DNA from: CAUZIZ01 sp965222655
GTDB lineage: Bacteria > Acidobacteriota > UBA6911 > RPQK01 > JAJDTT01
Length of the DNA stretch: 64,000 bases
Direction of reading: 5' to 3'
NCBI GenBank assembly: GCA_965222655.1
Contig: CBDCUP010000022.1
Location: 682,001-746,000, forward strand
A program made the position numbers and the translations under genes. The first letter of the stretch is position 1. Each line of letters opens with the position of its first letter. The notes below the pieces were generated by a model. The model saw only the letters and a program-made list of their open reading frames with translations, was not told the origin of the DNA and did not search any database. Of the stretch, positions 16,943-25,964 are shown piece after piece.

Positions 16943-17677
16943 ATGAAGTGGCTGATCAGGCTCTTGATGAGGTCCGACTGGTGGCCTCAGATGTTTGCCC
17001 GTCTCTTCAGATTCTACTTCGACACGCTGGATGTCCGAGTGCTGACTGCCGATAACGCCTGGACTCGTCCCAAGGACTACGCTCCCGGCTCACCTACGAT
17101 CTACTGCCACTGTGAACGGGATCTTCTGGGCCTTTTCGGGCTGGCACACATTCTCCGATTCACAGTCCTGGTCGCACTTGGAGAAGAGGGGAATTGGGCA
17201 AGTCAGCTAGCTGCGATCAGCGGTACGCGCGCTATTCGGGGCTCCAGTCTTCGGAGGGGGTCGGGAGCCCTTCGGGAACTGATCCAAGATCTTAATCTAC
17301 ACTCCTTTCCGGGTGTAGTTTGTGTGGATGGGCCGTTGGGACCACCTGGGGTCGCTAAACCAGGTATTCTGCTGTGCGCCCTTCACACCCGACGTTCGCT
17401 CATTCCGCTCGGAGTCGCGGCGCGTCGCAAGATCGTTTTCGGAGGAACCTGGTCAAAGATGTTCCTTCCCCTCCCGTTTTCTCGAGTCGTGATCTGTACG
17501 GGGACGCCCCTTTGGGTGGAGGGGAATCCCTCCCGCAGGAAACTCGAGGAGTTGTCGCAGACCCTGACCAGGCGTCTTGGGAAGGAGCGGCGGCGAGCAC
17601 AGGATGCTCTAAATCCAGGCGCGCAGCTCAGCCAGGAATCATCAGCTGAAGGAGCCGAAGTGTCAACCGAGAGCTGA
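16943..17677 (+). CDS. DUF374 acyltransferase-like protein
   Basis: A 244-residue protein of the DUF374 family, whose genes often adjoin waaA and which is related to lysophospholipid/lipid A acyltransferases. TIYCHCERDLLGLF occupies the usual His motif position; AIRGSSLRRGSGALRELIQDL and FPGVVCVDGPLGPPGVAKPGIL are the characteristic RGSS and DGPxGP motifs, and PLPFSRVVICTGTPLWV closes the domain. The N-terminus has amphipathic membrane-binding character. It is likely to transfer an acyl group to the LPS precursor at the inner membrane. The next gene, waaA, begins 14 bases downstream. Confidence 0.82.
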   Translation: MKWLIRLLMRSDWWPQMFARLFRFYFDTLDVRVLTADNAWTRPKDYAPGSPTIYCHCERDLLGLFGLAHILRFTVLVALGEEGNWASQLAAISGTRAIRGSSLRRGSGALRELIQDLNLHSFPGVVCVDGPLGPPGVAKPGILLCALHTRRSLIPLGVAARRKIVFGGTWSKMFLPLPFSRVVICTGTPLWVEGNPSRRKLEELSQTLTRRLGKERRRAQDALNPGAQLSQESSAEGAEVSTES

Positions 17678-17690
17678 GTCCTTGGCTCAT

Positions 17691-19787
17691 ATGGCTGCTC
17701 AGACTGGAGTCGGAATCTTGCTGATCGAAGTCCTCTACAACTTTGGCGTGTCGTTGGTTACTTGGACGACGTTGGTTCCCTGGCTGCTCCTGAAGGGACT
17801 GGTTGATCGATCCCGGTGGCTTGAGTTGGGGCAGCGCCTGGGTCGACCCGGGACAGCATCTGAGACCGGACCCGGGTGTGTGCTTGTTCACGCGGTCTCC
17901 GTCGGTGAGGTGAAGGTCGCCGGTACCGTGATCCAGCATCTGCGCCGGTTCCGACCCCAGCTTGAGGTGGTTCTCAGTGTAGGTAACCGTGAAGGATGGC
18001 AGACCGCGAAGGAGATCGAGCAGGTCGAGCGGGGAATCCGAAAGGTCGTGTACCTGCCCTGGGATCGATACAGGAACCTGCGTCGCTGGTTGAGCAGCTT
18101 CGAGCCCAGCCTGGTGGTCGTTATTGAAACTGAGCTAGAAGACCTGAGCGTCGGCGGTTGAAGCGGAACACGAACTCATCCAGGTAGCTGGCCAGGTGGG
18201 CGGGCTCCACCGATCCTTGGTGGGTGCCCAGCAGCCACCGCTTGGCCAGTGAGGCGACACGGTGCACCGCGGGCAGTAGCTCGCCGGTATCCTCCCCGCG
18301 GGCCCGGGCCGCCCGCTGGCTGCGTCGAGCATGGACGTAGCCGAGCTTCTCCAGACCGTGGTAACCCTGCCAGCCGTCGGTGAAGACCGTCGCGCCCGGC
18401 TCAACGTGATCTGTCACGAACGGGTGCAGCGACGCGGCCGACGCATCAGCCAGCGGCAGCATCTTTCGGCTCCCGGACCTCCACCGCGATGCCTCAGCAC
18501 CTTCTTGCCCCTGGCCCGGCCACCTGAGCCCCGGCTGCTCACCGCCGATGTAGGTCTCATCCACCTCCACCATGCCGGCTAGTCGGTCGCGGCCCCGGCG
18601 CACCAGCACCGACCGCAGCCGATGCAGCATGGCCCACGCGGTCTGGTAGGAGCCGATCTCGAGCGTCCGCTTAGGCTCAGCGCCGAGATCCCGTCTTTGC
18701 CCGTGGCGAACAGCCAGCAGGCATTGAACCTACCGTGAGCGGCGTGCGCGATCGTGCCCGCAGTCACCGAACTACGGCCGCCGCACCCGGAGCACCTGAA
18801 GCGCCCATCGCCCAGCCGCCAGCCACCATCGTGGCCGCAGTCCGCGCAAGCGAAGCCAGCGGGCCATCGCAGCCACTCCAAGTAGTCCAGACAGTCCGCA
18901 TCGGTGCGGAACCAGGCCTGGAACTCGCCCACGGACCTCGGATAGTGCGTGCCAGCACGAGGGTGATCCACCGCCTCAGCCTACATTCTCCGGTTAAATG
19001 GATAAGACCCTTTTTCCAAAGGGTTCTATCCTGTGCCGACTGGATTGGGGTTCTCAGCCAGCAGGAGAAGGAACGATTCCACCAGATCGGTGCGAGTCCC
19101 GATCGGCTGGAAGTGGTGGGTAACTGCAAGTTCGATCAGATTGCCTCATTCCCCGATTCTGGCTTCCCCTGGCAGGAGCGAGTCCCACCAGGAGCCACTG
19201 TATTAGTGGCGGCGAGTACTCACTCGCCGGAGGAAAAGTGGATCCTGGAGTCTTTTCGCCAGCTTCAGCCGAGCTTTTCAGATCTTCGCCTCGTCATAGC
19301 TCCGCGTGCCCGAAGCCGGTTCAACGCGATCGCTCGGCTGATTCGGAGACACGGGTTCGGAGTGGCTCGAGCCTCGGCGCCCGATGAGATTTCTCCGGGC
19401 TGGGAAGTTCTGCTACTGGATGGCTACGGCTGGCTCTCTGCCGCATACAAACGTGCCGATATCGTAATCATGGGAGGAAGTTTCGTTCCCCGCGGCGGAC
19501 ACAACTTGCTGGAGGCTGCGGCAAAAGGGACGGCCATCATCGTCGGACCACACGTCGAACACTTCCAGGCGGAGGTGAGCCATTTCAGTGAGAAGGAGGC
19601 TCTGATTCAGCTGAAGGGCCGAGAACAGCTCGTTTCGGAATTGCATAGACTTCTGAGTAATCCGGGCCTCAGAAGAGACCTCGGGAGGAGTGCCCGGCGC
19701 ACCCTTCAAGGGGGAGCCGGTGCCTCGTCCCAGTATGCACGTTCTCTGCTGCGGAGGCTTGAAGGGCCGACCAGGGAAGAGCACTGA
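17691..19787 (+). pseudogene. waaA: waaA/kdtA Kdo transferase, disrupted by an IS remnant
   Basis: The N-terminal half, from the ATG at 17691, contains the membrane anchor and GCVLVHAVSVGEVKVAGTVI and runs to VVVIETELE near 18141. After about 840 bases of foreign sequence the C-terminal half resumes near 18985 with SPVKWIRPFFQRVLSCADW, VVGNCKFD and GGSFVPRGGHNLLEAAAKG, ending at 19787. Against the E. coli protein as I remember it, about 27 residues after ETEL are missing, so removing the insert would not restore the gene. The enzyme adds Kdo to lipid IVA and is usually essential for LPS. The 3' half overlaps lpxB by one base. Confidence 0.85.
18121..18971 (-). mobile_element. Decayed IS1595-family (ISXO2-like) transposase remnant
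   Basis: Reading leftwards, the 5' half (18971 to about 18680) encodes SVGEFQAWFRTDADCLDYLEWLRWP and a zinc ribbon (CADCGHDGG, CSGCGGRSSVTAGTI). The 3' half encodes AWAMLHRLRSVLVR, GMVEVDETYIGG, VFTDGWQGYHGLEKLGY and SYLDEFVFRFNRRRS, the ISXO2-like DDE domain. A one-base loss near 18675 separates LSL from KRTLEIGSYQTAWAM, and at least two further shifts around 18450-18500 break IAVEVREPK. I could not define terminal repeats or a target duplication. It is therefore an old or error-ridden remnant sitting in waaA. Confidence 0.85.
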
Positions 19788-20998
19788 TGCCTCCGGTCAT
19801 CCCGCGTTCCATCGGACGTCCCTCAAGCGTTTTCATCAGCGCGGGTGAAGTTTCGGGTGACATTGCCGGATCCTATCTGGCGGAGGCGATCCTGCGAATC
19901 GACCCCGGGGTCAGACTATCCGGAGTAGGTGGGGAGCGAATGAAGCGGGCTGGCGTCGAAGTCCTCTTTGACACCAACCACTTGGGGTCCGTTGGTTTGA
20001 CCGAGCCGTTGAGCACGCTGCCCGGACTCACCCGCACGGTCAGGGAGATTCGTTCCCTTCTGAGCCGGAATAGACCCGATGTAGCCGTGTTGATCGGACA
20101 CGAGGTTTTCCATATGTTCTTGGCTCGGTGGCTCAAGGCAAAGGGTATTTCCACCGTCTCCTACTTTCCTCCTCAGGTCTGGTTGTGGGCGAAGGTGGCC
20201 AGATGGATTGCCCCGGGATTCGATCGAATACTGACTTCGTTTCCCGAGGAGCACGACGTCTACCAGGAGGTCGGGGGGCGAGCGGTCTTCGTCGGGCACT
20301 ATTTGAAGGATGTGCTCGAACCGGCTGACTCCGAGCGTCGCCGGGATACTCGCAGGCGCCTTCAGCTGGGGGCGCGGGACAGGGTGGTGGGCTTGTTCCC
20401 GGGGAGTCGGGTTCAGGAGATCAGGACGCTGCTACCCCTCTTTCTGGATGTCGCTCAGGAGCTGCTCGGGCGCGACGGGTCGCTCCGATTTGTCCTGCCT
20501 ATCGCCGACGAGTTCTTCGAAGCCGAGATCCGGGCACTCGTAGCCCAGCGCAGGCTGGACGAACCAATCCGATTATGCCTTGGTGGTCGGGACGCAATGA
20601 TCGCTTCGGATCTCCTCCTGCTGTGCTCGGGGACGGCCACCCTGGAGGCCATGATGCTGGGCCGTCCGATGGTGATTGCATACAGGCTCTCCTCGATCTC
20701 GAGAGCGGCTGTCGGATTTCTGGGAGCGATCGGCTTGATCGATTCCGAGGCGATCGGGCTTCCCAATCTGCTGGCCCGAGACAAAGTGGTTCCGGAGCTC
20801 TGCTTGGGTGTGATTCACGCGTCCAGCCTGGCACACGAGCTCTGGTCAATCCTCGAGAATCGCCCCAGACAAATCAAGATGAGCAAGACCCTGTTGGCGT
20901 TGAGTGACCTGCTGGGAGAGAAGGGCAGCTTGGAGAGAGCAGCCCTTGCGGTTCTGGGACAGGCTCCTGGCGTGGGATCAGTGAGCAGTGAGCAGTGA
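19787..20998 (+). CDS. lpxB: LpxB, lipid-A-disaccharide synthase
   Basis: A 403-residue GT19 enzyme that joins UDP-2,3-diacylglucosamine and lipid X. VFISAGEVSGDIAGSYLAEAI is the family N-terminus; VSYFPPQVWLWAKVARW, VVGLFPGSRVQEIRTLLPLFL and LLCSGTATLEAMMLGRPMVIAYR follow at expected positions. The ATG shares a base with the stop of the disrupted waaA, so translation was coupled. The last residues, GSVSSEQ, are encoded by the heptameric AGCAGTG repeat, so the C-terminal tail has been altered by a repeat. Confidence 0.94.
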   Translation: MPPVIPRSIGRPSSVFISAGEVSGDIAGSYLAEAILRIDPGVRLSGVGGERMKRAGVEVLFDTNHLGSVGLTEPLSTLPGLTRTVREIRSLLSRNRPDVAVLIGHEVFHMFLARWLKAKGISTVSYFPPQVWLWAKVARWIAPGFDRILTSFPEEHDVYQEVGGRAVFVGHYLKDVLEPADSERRRDTRRRLQLGARDRVVGLFPGSRVQEIRTLLPLFLDVAQELLGRDGSLRFVLPIADEFFEAEIRALVAQRRLDEPIRLCLGGRDAMIASDLLLLCSGTATLEAMMLGRPMVIAYRLSSISRAAVGFLGAIGLIDSEAIGLPNLLARDKVVPELCLGVIHASSLAHELWSILENRPRQIKMSKTLLALSDLLGEKGSLERAALAVLGQAPGVGSVSSEQ

Positions 20999-21185
20999 GA
21001 AGCAGTGAGCAGTGATTTTGCCACGACGGCACGACTGCGTGAGAACTGTTCGTTATCAGCTGGCAGCGAACCGCTGATTGTCGGTACTCCGAGCACAGAC
21101 ACGAACAGCACAGTCAGAGACTACCATTCGCTTTTCACTGCCCACTGCCTTCACTGCTCACTGCTCACTGCTCACTGCTCACTGG
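20979..21185. repeat. Inverted arrays of the AGCAGTG heptamer
   Basis: A run of GTGAGCA units at about 20980-21014 is mirrored by TCACTGC units at 21137-21185, separated by about 120 bp of unique-looking DNA. The left array contains the lpxB stop codon. A third short run lies near 428-446. Short tandem heptamers of this kind are known as STRRs in some bacteria. The paired arms could form a long hairpin in the lpxB mRNA and act as a transcription end (inference). Confidence 0.8.
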
Positions 21186-21266
21186 CTCATGTGGTCTAAT
21201 GCAAGCTGCCGGTTGACGATCATCCGAGCACACGACGTTGTTGGGGACAGCCAAGGAGTCGATTCC

Positions 21267-22955
21267 ATGCCCAAGATGACAGGAGCCCGTTTTCTCGCCG
21301 AGACGCTTCACGGATACGGCGTCACTCACTTCTTCTTCATGCCCGTCATCATTCCCGAGGCCATGCCCGAACTGGAGCGGATGGGCATCACGCGAATCAT
21401 GACTCACGGGGAAAAAGCCGCTGCCTACATGGCGGATGCGTACGGTCGGCTCAAGCACGGTATTGGAGTCTGTGGGGCGCAATCGGTGGGAGCGGCCAAT
21501 CTGGCGGCTGGCTTGCAAGACGCCTACCTGGCTTGTTCACCCGTCGTTGCCCTCACGGGCCGGCTTCCACAGATCCAACAATACCGACACGCCTACCAGG
21601 AGGTAGATCACAACGGACCCTTCAGTGCGGTGACCAAGTACAGTGTCTCGGTCACGGATGTGACGCAGCTGCCCCTGTTTCTTCGTCAGGCAATCCGTGA
21701 GGCTACCTCGGCAACGCCAGGCCCGGCGCATCTGGATTTGTGTGGCATAGCCGCGAGCGACGTCCTGAACGGTGTCTCCGACCTCGAGGTCGTCGTCGAG
21801 GAGCCTTTCACGCGCGTACCCCCATTTCGTCCTGAGCCGGACTCGGCCACAATCCAGGCGGCAATCCGGCTACTGCAGGAGGCGAAGCGGCCCGTCGTTG
21901 TGGCGGGTGGGGGCGTGACTGCCTCCGGCGCGGGTCGGGAATTGGTCGAGCTGTCCGAGCTGCTCAGTCTACCCGTCATCACTGCCCTCAACGCCAAACA
22001 GACGTTCCCTCACGATCATCCGCTTGCGGTCGGCGTTTCTGGCCTGTACTCCCGAGCCTGCGCCAACCAGACGCTGGCCGAGGCGGATGTCGTCTTTTTT
22101 GTCGGCAGCCATACGGGAGGACAGGTAACCAACGAGTGGCGTATCCCTCGACCCGGCACTCGGATAGTTCAGCTGGATATCAATCCGGCCGAGCTGGGAC
22201 GCTCATTCCCGGTTACTGTCGGCATGCAGGGCGATGCGCGATCGTCACTTCGCAAGATGGTCGACGTCGCGGCCGCTGCGACGGTCTCGGAAGCGACCGA
22301 AGCGCGCGCCGAATGGATCTCACATGTGCAGCAGCTGGTCCGGGATTGGCGGGCGGGTGTGGCACCACTGGCAAACTCCGACGAGCTTCCGATGAGACCC
22401 GAAAGGCTCTGTAAAGAGCTGACGGACCTGCTTCCGAGTGACGCGGTGCTGGTCTCGGATACCGGACACTCCGGAATCTGGACCGGGACCCTGTTGGATC
22501 TCACTTCTCCTGACCAGTCGTACATCCGCTGTGCGGGATCCCTCGGCTGGGGACTGCCCGCGGCGATTGGTGCCAAATGCGCCGTTCCCGATCGTCCGGT
22601 GATCTGCTTCACGGGAGATGGTGGCATCTGGTACCACCTGACCGAATTGGACACTGCCCTGCGCTACGGCATCAACACGGTAACGCTGGTGAACAACAAT
22701 GCCTCGCTCAATCAGGAGCAGAATCTGAATGAAACAGTGTACGGTGGTCGGCAGCCCGGCTCGGACGAGCTCTGGATGCTGACCAATGCTGATTTCGCCA
22801 AGATCGCCGAGTCGATGGACTGTTTCGGCATCCAGGTCAACAAACCGGGCGAGCTGGGCAGCGCTCTCGAGCAGGCACTGGAGGCAGGAAAACCCGCTGT
22901 AATCGACGTCAAGACTCATATCGAGGGTATCGCCCCCCTGGCCTGGGATGGGTAG
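21267..22955 (+). CDS. Thiamine-pyrophosphate-dependent enzyme (acetolactate-synthase-like)
   Basis: A protein of about 562 residues with the three-domain TPP enzyme layout. The N-terminal Pyr domain holds the activating Glu in THGEKAAAYMADAYGRL; the central domain contains AKRPVVVAGGGVTASGAG; the C-terminal PP domain contains CFTGDGGIWYHLTELDTALRYGINTVTLVNNN, the GDG-NN cofactor motif. Relatives include acetolactate synthase, benzoylformate decarboxylase and oxalyl-CoA decarboxylase; the reaction here is not determinable. The ATG at 21267 follows AAGGAG; the frame further upstream runs through the heptamer repeat. It stands alone, convergent with the PSD1 gene. Confidence 0.85.
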   Translation: MPKMTGARFLAETLHGYGVTHFFFMPVIIPEAMPELERMGITRIMTHGEKAAAYMADAYGRLKHGIGVCGAQSVGAANLAAGLQDAYLACSPVVALTGRLPQIQQYRHAYQEVDHNGPFSAVTKYSVSVTDVTQLPLFLRQAIREATSATPGPAHLDLCGIAASDVLNGVSDLEVVVEEPFTRVPPFRPEPDSATIQAAIRLLQEAKRPVVVAGGGVTASGAGRELVELSELLSLPVITALNAKQTFPHDHPLAVGVSGLYSRACANQTLAEADVVFFVGSHTGGQVTNEWRIPRPGTRIVQLDINPAELGRSFPVTVGMQGDARSSLRKMVDVAAAATVSEATEARAEWISHVQQLVRDWRAGVAPLANSDELPMRPERLCKELTDLLPSDAVLVSDTGHSGIWTGTLLDLTSPDQSYIRCAGSLGWGLPAAIGAKCAVPDRPVICFTGDGGIWYHLTELDTALRYGINTVTLVNNNASLNQEQNLNETVYGGRQPGSDELWMLTNADFAKIAESMDCFGIQVNKPGELGSALEQALEAGKPAVIDVKTHIEGIAPLAWDG

Positions 22956-23028
22956 GAAGAAGCCAAGAAAGGGGACAGGCCACTCTGGTCAAGGTTGGAA
23001 AGGCTGAACGGATCTTTCCGAGTCGGGT

Positions 23029-25959
23029 TCAGTCCAGGTAGAGGAACTCGTTGGTGGCAAAGAGTGTCTGGCAAAGGTTGGCCAGAGCTGCCTGGGAAGC
23101 TTTCTCCGGAGGGGTGTTGGCAAGGCGATAGTTTCTCTCCTGCTTCCGCAGGTGATCCTCTGAGATCCGAGCTTCGTCTGGGGTTGGTTGGCGTGAAAGC
23201 GCTATCTGGTAGGCCCTCTCAACCCTCTTTTCGGGATCGTCCCCCGCTTGTTCTCTGACTCTCTCGGCCAGGTACATGGCCTGCTCCACCAAGAAAGGAT
23301 CATTCATAAGCGTCAGCGACTGAAGCGGCGTCACTGAGTTGGTTCGGGCGGTGCAGTTGACCTGCACCTTGGGGTAATCGAAGTTCTCCAGAAAGTTGAG
23401 GGGATAATTCCGGCGTGCCAGGATGTAGAGACTCCGGCGATAGGGCGCGTTGGGGTCTTCCTCCGTGGCCTTGACCGTCTGAAGACCGGCTGCATCGTGC
23501 TCCAAAAGGGCAGGGGCCCCGCCCAGCCTGCGGTCCAGTTTTCCGCTGGCCACCAGGATCGCGTCTCGAACCGCTTCAGCCTCCAGACGCTTGAGATTCA
23601 TACGCCAGAGCAGACGATTCTCAGGATCCAGCTGGTGGCCGGCGGAATCCTCGGGCTGGCGCCAGGACTGCCGGTAGACACTCGACACCATGATCATCCT
23701 GTGGAGCCGCTTGAGAGTCCAACCTTGCTCCATGAAGTCCACCGACAGCCAGTCCAACAGCTCCGGGTGGCTCGGTGGTGAACCCATGCGCCCGAAGTTT
23801 CCCGGGGTGGCTACGATGCCGCGCCCAAAGTGGTGGTGCCAGACCCGATTGACCAGTACCCGGGCTGTCAAGGGATGATCGCGGCTGGTCAGCCACTGGG
23901 CCAGACCAAGTCGGTAACCGCTGCTTTCCCCCCGTGTATCAGCTGGTTTTTCGATTGTGCTCCGTCCCGGCGGACTCAGGACCTCGAGCACGCCTGGCGT
24001 GACCCGAGGCCCAGGCGATTCGATGTCCCCGCGCTGTAGGAGCCGCGTCAGGGGAGCCGCCCCCACGTCGTAAAGGGCCTGGATCTTGTTGAAGGAGCGG
24101 CGGTATCCCTGCAGGGTCTCGATCTTCTTTTTGATTCGCGAGGCCTCTTCACGGTCTTCTTTGTTCAGGGCCTCCTGGACCTCCTCCGGCGTGACCTCCA
24201 GCAGCTTCTCGAATTTCTTGGCTAGATAGGTCTGCACCTCGTTTCGCTTCTCTTCCGGAGTCCCCAGGGCCGCCTTTACATCGGCACGAACCTCCTCCGA
24301 TACCTTAAGGAGCTTCTCCTCGAGCAGGCTCTCCTCGTAGGGCTGGCGCAAGCCTGCAAGCTCTTCCTCCAGCTTCTTCTGGGGACCGTCGATTTCAGCA
24401 TTGTGGCGTTCGATGGCCTCCCGATCCGGCTGAGATACATCGGGCAGGGAGCGGTCCTTGGGCTGTTTCCACCTCATGGGGTTATAGGCAGGAGTGAAGA
24501 CGGACAGGAGCCGGTAATAGTCTCTCTGCGGAATCGGATCGAACTTGTGAGAATGGCAGCGGGCACATCCCACGGTGAGGCCGATCAAACCTGTGGACAC
24601 CTGCTCCATCAGGTCGAACAAGACAGAATAGCGCTCCCCAGGTAGGTTGACGATATCCAGATCCGTCCGATCGAGACCATTGCGCAGGAACCCGGTAGCG
24701 GTCAGAAGCTGGACGGTCTCGGGAGTGTATTCCCTGGCCGAACGCCAGTCGACCAGCTCATCCCCCGCCAGCTGCTCCGTGAGGAACTGGTCATAGGGTT
24801 TGTCGCGGTTCAAGGACTCGGCTACCCAGTCCCGGTAGCGCCACATCCCCTCGAAGACGCCCACGATGGGCAGGTCGTTGTCGAATCCCGCGATATCGGT
24901 GTATCCGACCAGATCCAGCCAGTGCCGACCCCAGCGCTCGCCGTAGTGTGGCGATTCCAGGAGGCGATCGATCAGACGCTCATAGGCATCGGCCCCAGGA
25001 TCGGACAGGAAGGCCTCCATCTCCTCCAGTGTAGGAGGGAGGCCAATCAGGTCGAAGTAGGCGCGGCGCATCAGGGTGGCTCTCGAGGCTTCGGGGGATA
25101 GATCCAGGCCCTTTGACTCGAGACGAGCCTGTATAAAGGCATCGATCGGGGTACGGACCCGGTCTTTGTTCCTTACCTGGGGCAAGGCTGCCGCTACCGG
25201 TTTCCGAAAGGCCCAGAATCGCCGGTCCTTCTCGGTGATTTCGGGAGCCTCAGCCGGGCTGAAGGTCTGTCTCTCCTGGGTAGTCAGATCGGGCCCGAAG
25301 TGCGAGGAGTCGATCCAGGCCCGCAAACTTTGTATCTCCTGGTCGGTCAATCCGGATCCCACGTCTGGAGGAGGCATGCTTCCGCTCGACACCATCCGTA
25401 TCAGGATGCTCTGATCTGAGGCTCCCTCGACGACCACCGGTCCATTTTCGCCCCCCTTCAGGATTCCCTCCAGAGTCCTCAGATCCAGGTTCCCCGGGGG
25501 ATTCTCCTGCCCATGGCAGGCAAGGCACTTGGCTTGGAAGATAGGGAGGGCCTCCTCGGCAAAGCGCTGCTGCTGCTCCGCTCCGAGGACAGGTAGGGCA
25601 CTCTCGTGCGGTGTCCCCGCCTCGATCCATCTCCGGATGGCTTCTATCTGGGCTTCGGACAGGTCCAGATTAAAGGCTTTCGGTGGCATCTCTCTCGCGG
25701 AGACCTTCTGGTAGAGGAGGCTTTTTTCCGGAGAGCCACTCTCCACCACAGGTCCGTAGTGGCTTCCCTTCAGGACCGACGACGCGCTACGCAGATCCAA
25801 GCCCACCATGGATGTTCCTCCGTGACAGGCGAAGCAGTGAGCCGTGAAGATGGGAAGCAGGTCTCGTTCGAAGCTGGGTGCCTGGGCAGTCGCCAGTGTC
25901 GTGGAGAAGAGGACTGCGAGGGGCCAGCTGAGGGACGACCTGTAGAAAAAGGGTCTCAT
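23029..25959 (-). CDS. PSD1-type cytochrome protein (DUF1549/DUF1553)
   Basis: A 976-residue exported protein. A signal peptide (about 1-25) is followed by two planctomycete-type cytochrome c domains with haem motifs CFACH (residues 42-46) and CLACH (145-149), then DUF1549 (TPIDAFIQARLE, ESPHYGERWGRHWLDLV) with a third CxxCH in GCARCHSHKFDP, a charged helical linker, and DUF1553 (DHPLTARVLVNRVWHHHFG, TNSVTPLQSLTLMNDP). The family is abundant in Planctomycetes, Verrucomicrobia and some Acidobacteria; its function is not established. It is preceded by a DUF1501 gene only five bases away, the usual pairing. Confidence 0.93.
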   Translation of the reverse strand: MRPFFYRSSLSWPLAVLFSTTLATAQAPSFERDLLPIFTAHCFACHGGTSMVGLDLRSASSVLKGSHYGPVVESGSPEKSLLYQKVSAREMPPKAFNLDLSEAQIEAIRRWIEAGTPHESALPVLGAEQQQRFAEEALPIFQAKCLACHGQENPPGNLDLRTLEGILKGGENGPVVVEGASDQSILIRMVSSGSMPPPDVGSGLTDQEIQSLRAWIDSSHFGPDLTTQERQTFSPAEAPEITEKDRRFWAFRKPVAAALPQVRNKDRVRTPIDAFIQARLESKGLDLSPEASRATLMRRAYFDLIGLPPTLEEMEAFLSDPGADAYERLIDRLLESPHYGERWGRHWLDLVGYTDIAGFDNDLPIVGVFEGMWRYRDWVAESLNRDKPYDQFLTEQLAGDELVDWRSAREYTPETVQLLTATGFLRNGLDRTDLDIVNLPGERYSVLFDLMEQVSTGLIGLTVGCARCHSHKFDPIPQRDYYRLLSVFTPAYNPMRWKQPKDRSLPDVSQPDREAIERHNAEIDGPQKKLEEELAGLRQPYEESLLEEKLLKVSEEVRADVKAALGTPEEKRNEVQTYLAKKFEKLLEVTPEEVQEALNKEDREEASRIKKKIETLQGYRRSFNKIQALYDVGAAPLTRLLQRGDIESPGPRVTPGVLEVLSPPGRSTIEKPADTRGESSGYRLGLAQWLTSRDHPLTARVLVNRVWHHHFGRGIVATPGNFGRMGSPPSHPELLDWLSVDFMEQGWTLKRLHRMIMVSSVYRQSWRQPEDSAGHQLDPENRLLWRMNLKRLEAEAVRDAILVASGKLDRRLGGAPALLEHDAAGLQTVKATEEDPNAPYRRSLYILARRNYPLNFLENFDYPKVQVNCTARTNSVTPLQSLTLMNDPFLVEQAMYLAERVREQAGDDPEKRVERAYQIALSRQPTPDEARISEDHLRKQERNYRLANTPPEKASQAALANLCQTLFATNEFLYLD

Positions 25960-25964
25960 GGCAG

